A program made the translations under genes and the position numbers. A DNA stretch of 64,000 nt from JAOPZW01 sp963789015 (GTDB lineage: Bacteria > Actinomycetota > Thermoleophilia > Solirubrobacterales > Solirubrobacteraceae). Below the pieces are notes generated by a model, which saw nothing but the letters and a program-made list of their open reading frames with translations, did no database searches and was not told the origin of the DNA. This document shows positions 63,704-64,000 of the stretch, piece after piece. Location of the stretch: the NCBI GenBank assembly GCA_963789015.1, contig CAWBIU010000004.1:620001-684000 (forward strand), in the 5' to 3' direction. The number at the start of each line of letters is the position of its first letter. Position 1 is the stretch's first letter.

Positions 63704-64000
63704 ATGAGCGACCTGACCGCAGCCCCCACGCACACCTCGCACGGCACGACCGAGCGCGAGCGCTGGACCGCGCTGGTCGTCCTGTGCGCCGGGTTCCTGA
63801 TGATCATCCTCGACCAGACCGTGGTGAACGTCGCGCTGCCGTCGATCCAGGACGACCTCGGGTTCTCGCAGTCCGCCCTGGCCTGGGTCGTCAACGCGTA
63901 CCTGATCCCGTTCGGCGGCCTGCTGCTGCTCGCCGGGCGCCTGGGCGACCTCGTCGGCCGCAAGCGCGTCCTGATGGCCGGCCTGACCGTGTTCACGCTC
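63704..64000 (+). CDS. DHA2 (EmrB/QacA) family MFS exporter, 3' end outside window
   Basis: The visible 99 residues cover the N-terminus and the first two to three helices: TALVVLCAGFLMIILDQTVV (helix 1 with motif D1, L-D-x-T-V-V-N-V-A-L-P) and AWVVNAYLIPFGGLLLLAGR followed by GDLVGRKRVLMAGL (motif A). These are diagnostic for drug:proton antiporters with 14 helices. The gene continues past position 64000. Control by the upstream MarR gene is likely. Confidence 0.92.
   Translation, partial: MSDLTAAPTHTSHGTTERERWTALVVLCAGFLMIILDQTVVNVALPSIQDDLGFSQSALAWVVNAYLIPFGGLLLLAGRLGDLVGRKRVLMAGLTVFTL

Overview
The window is very GC-rich bacterial DNA with dense, mostly overlapping genes, many GTG starts and Actinobacteria-type families (MMPL exporter, ECF sigma factor with a DUF4349 partner, YbdK-type ligase, FluG-like glutamine synthetase, GH3, Cgl0159-type aldolase, PD40 propeller proteins). 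The mix is most like the class Thermoleophilia (Solirubrobacterales, for example Conexibacter, Baekduia or Solirubrobacter). That placement is inferred from gene content. No rRNA, tRNA, CRISPR array, insertion sequence or phage genes were seen.

Layout. 0-8.4 kb holds housekeeping and envelope genes: a PTH2 fragment, a PD40 propeller, a cupredoxin, a GNAT, a BNR propeller, a CNNM/CorC protein, a secreted GH3 and an aldolase. 8.4-23 kb is a catabolic island. A plus-strand set (32-residue membrane peptide, orphan GroES-like protein, homocysteine S-methyltransferase family, nitrilase family, formaldehyde-activating enzyme) converges on a roughly 10.4-kb minus-strand operon: peptide-type ABC importer, two zinc alcohol dehydrogenases, an enolase-superfamily enzyme and a divergent ammonia-lyase. 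A divergent IclR gene and a readable promoter/operator lie at its head. 23-29 kb holds an alpha/beta hydrolase, a long MshEN/coiled-coil protein with 25-residue repeats, a PhoX-like protein and a YbdK-like ligase. 29-36 kb holds a large AAA/LuxR regulator and a split FluG module (amidohydrolase and glutamine synthetase) with two tiny genes between.

35-45 kb holds an ECF sigma factor with its DUF4349 protein, an oxidoreductase, a CAP protein, an MMPL exporter, an ABC-2 exporter, a REC-PAS histidine kinase and a secreted protein. 45.5-52.7 kb is a sugar regulon: ribose-type ABC importer, FGGY kinase, mannose-6-phosphate isomerase-like enzyme, LacI repressor and a divergent class I aldolase, with two identical LacI operators. 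52.8-55.6 kb holds a NarL regulator and an OmpR/kinase pair. 56.4-61.4 kb is one giant secreted animal-type haem peroxidase with RTX calcium repeats. 61.5-64 kb holds a Tat amidohydrolase, a MarR regulator and the start of a DHA2 drug exporter.

Fifteen single-base frame breaks interrupt otherwise well-conserved genes; fourteen look like one extra base, mostly in C/G runs, and one like a missing base. Residues on both sides remain family-like and no substitution stops appear, so I favour base-calling or assembly error over gene decay, but raw reads are needed to decide.
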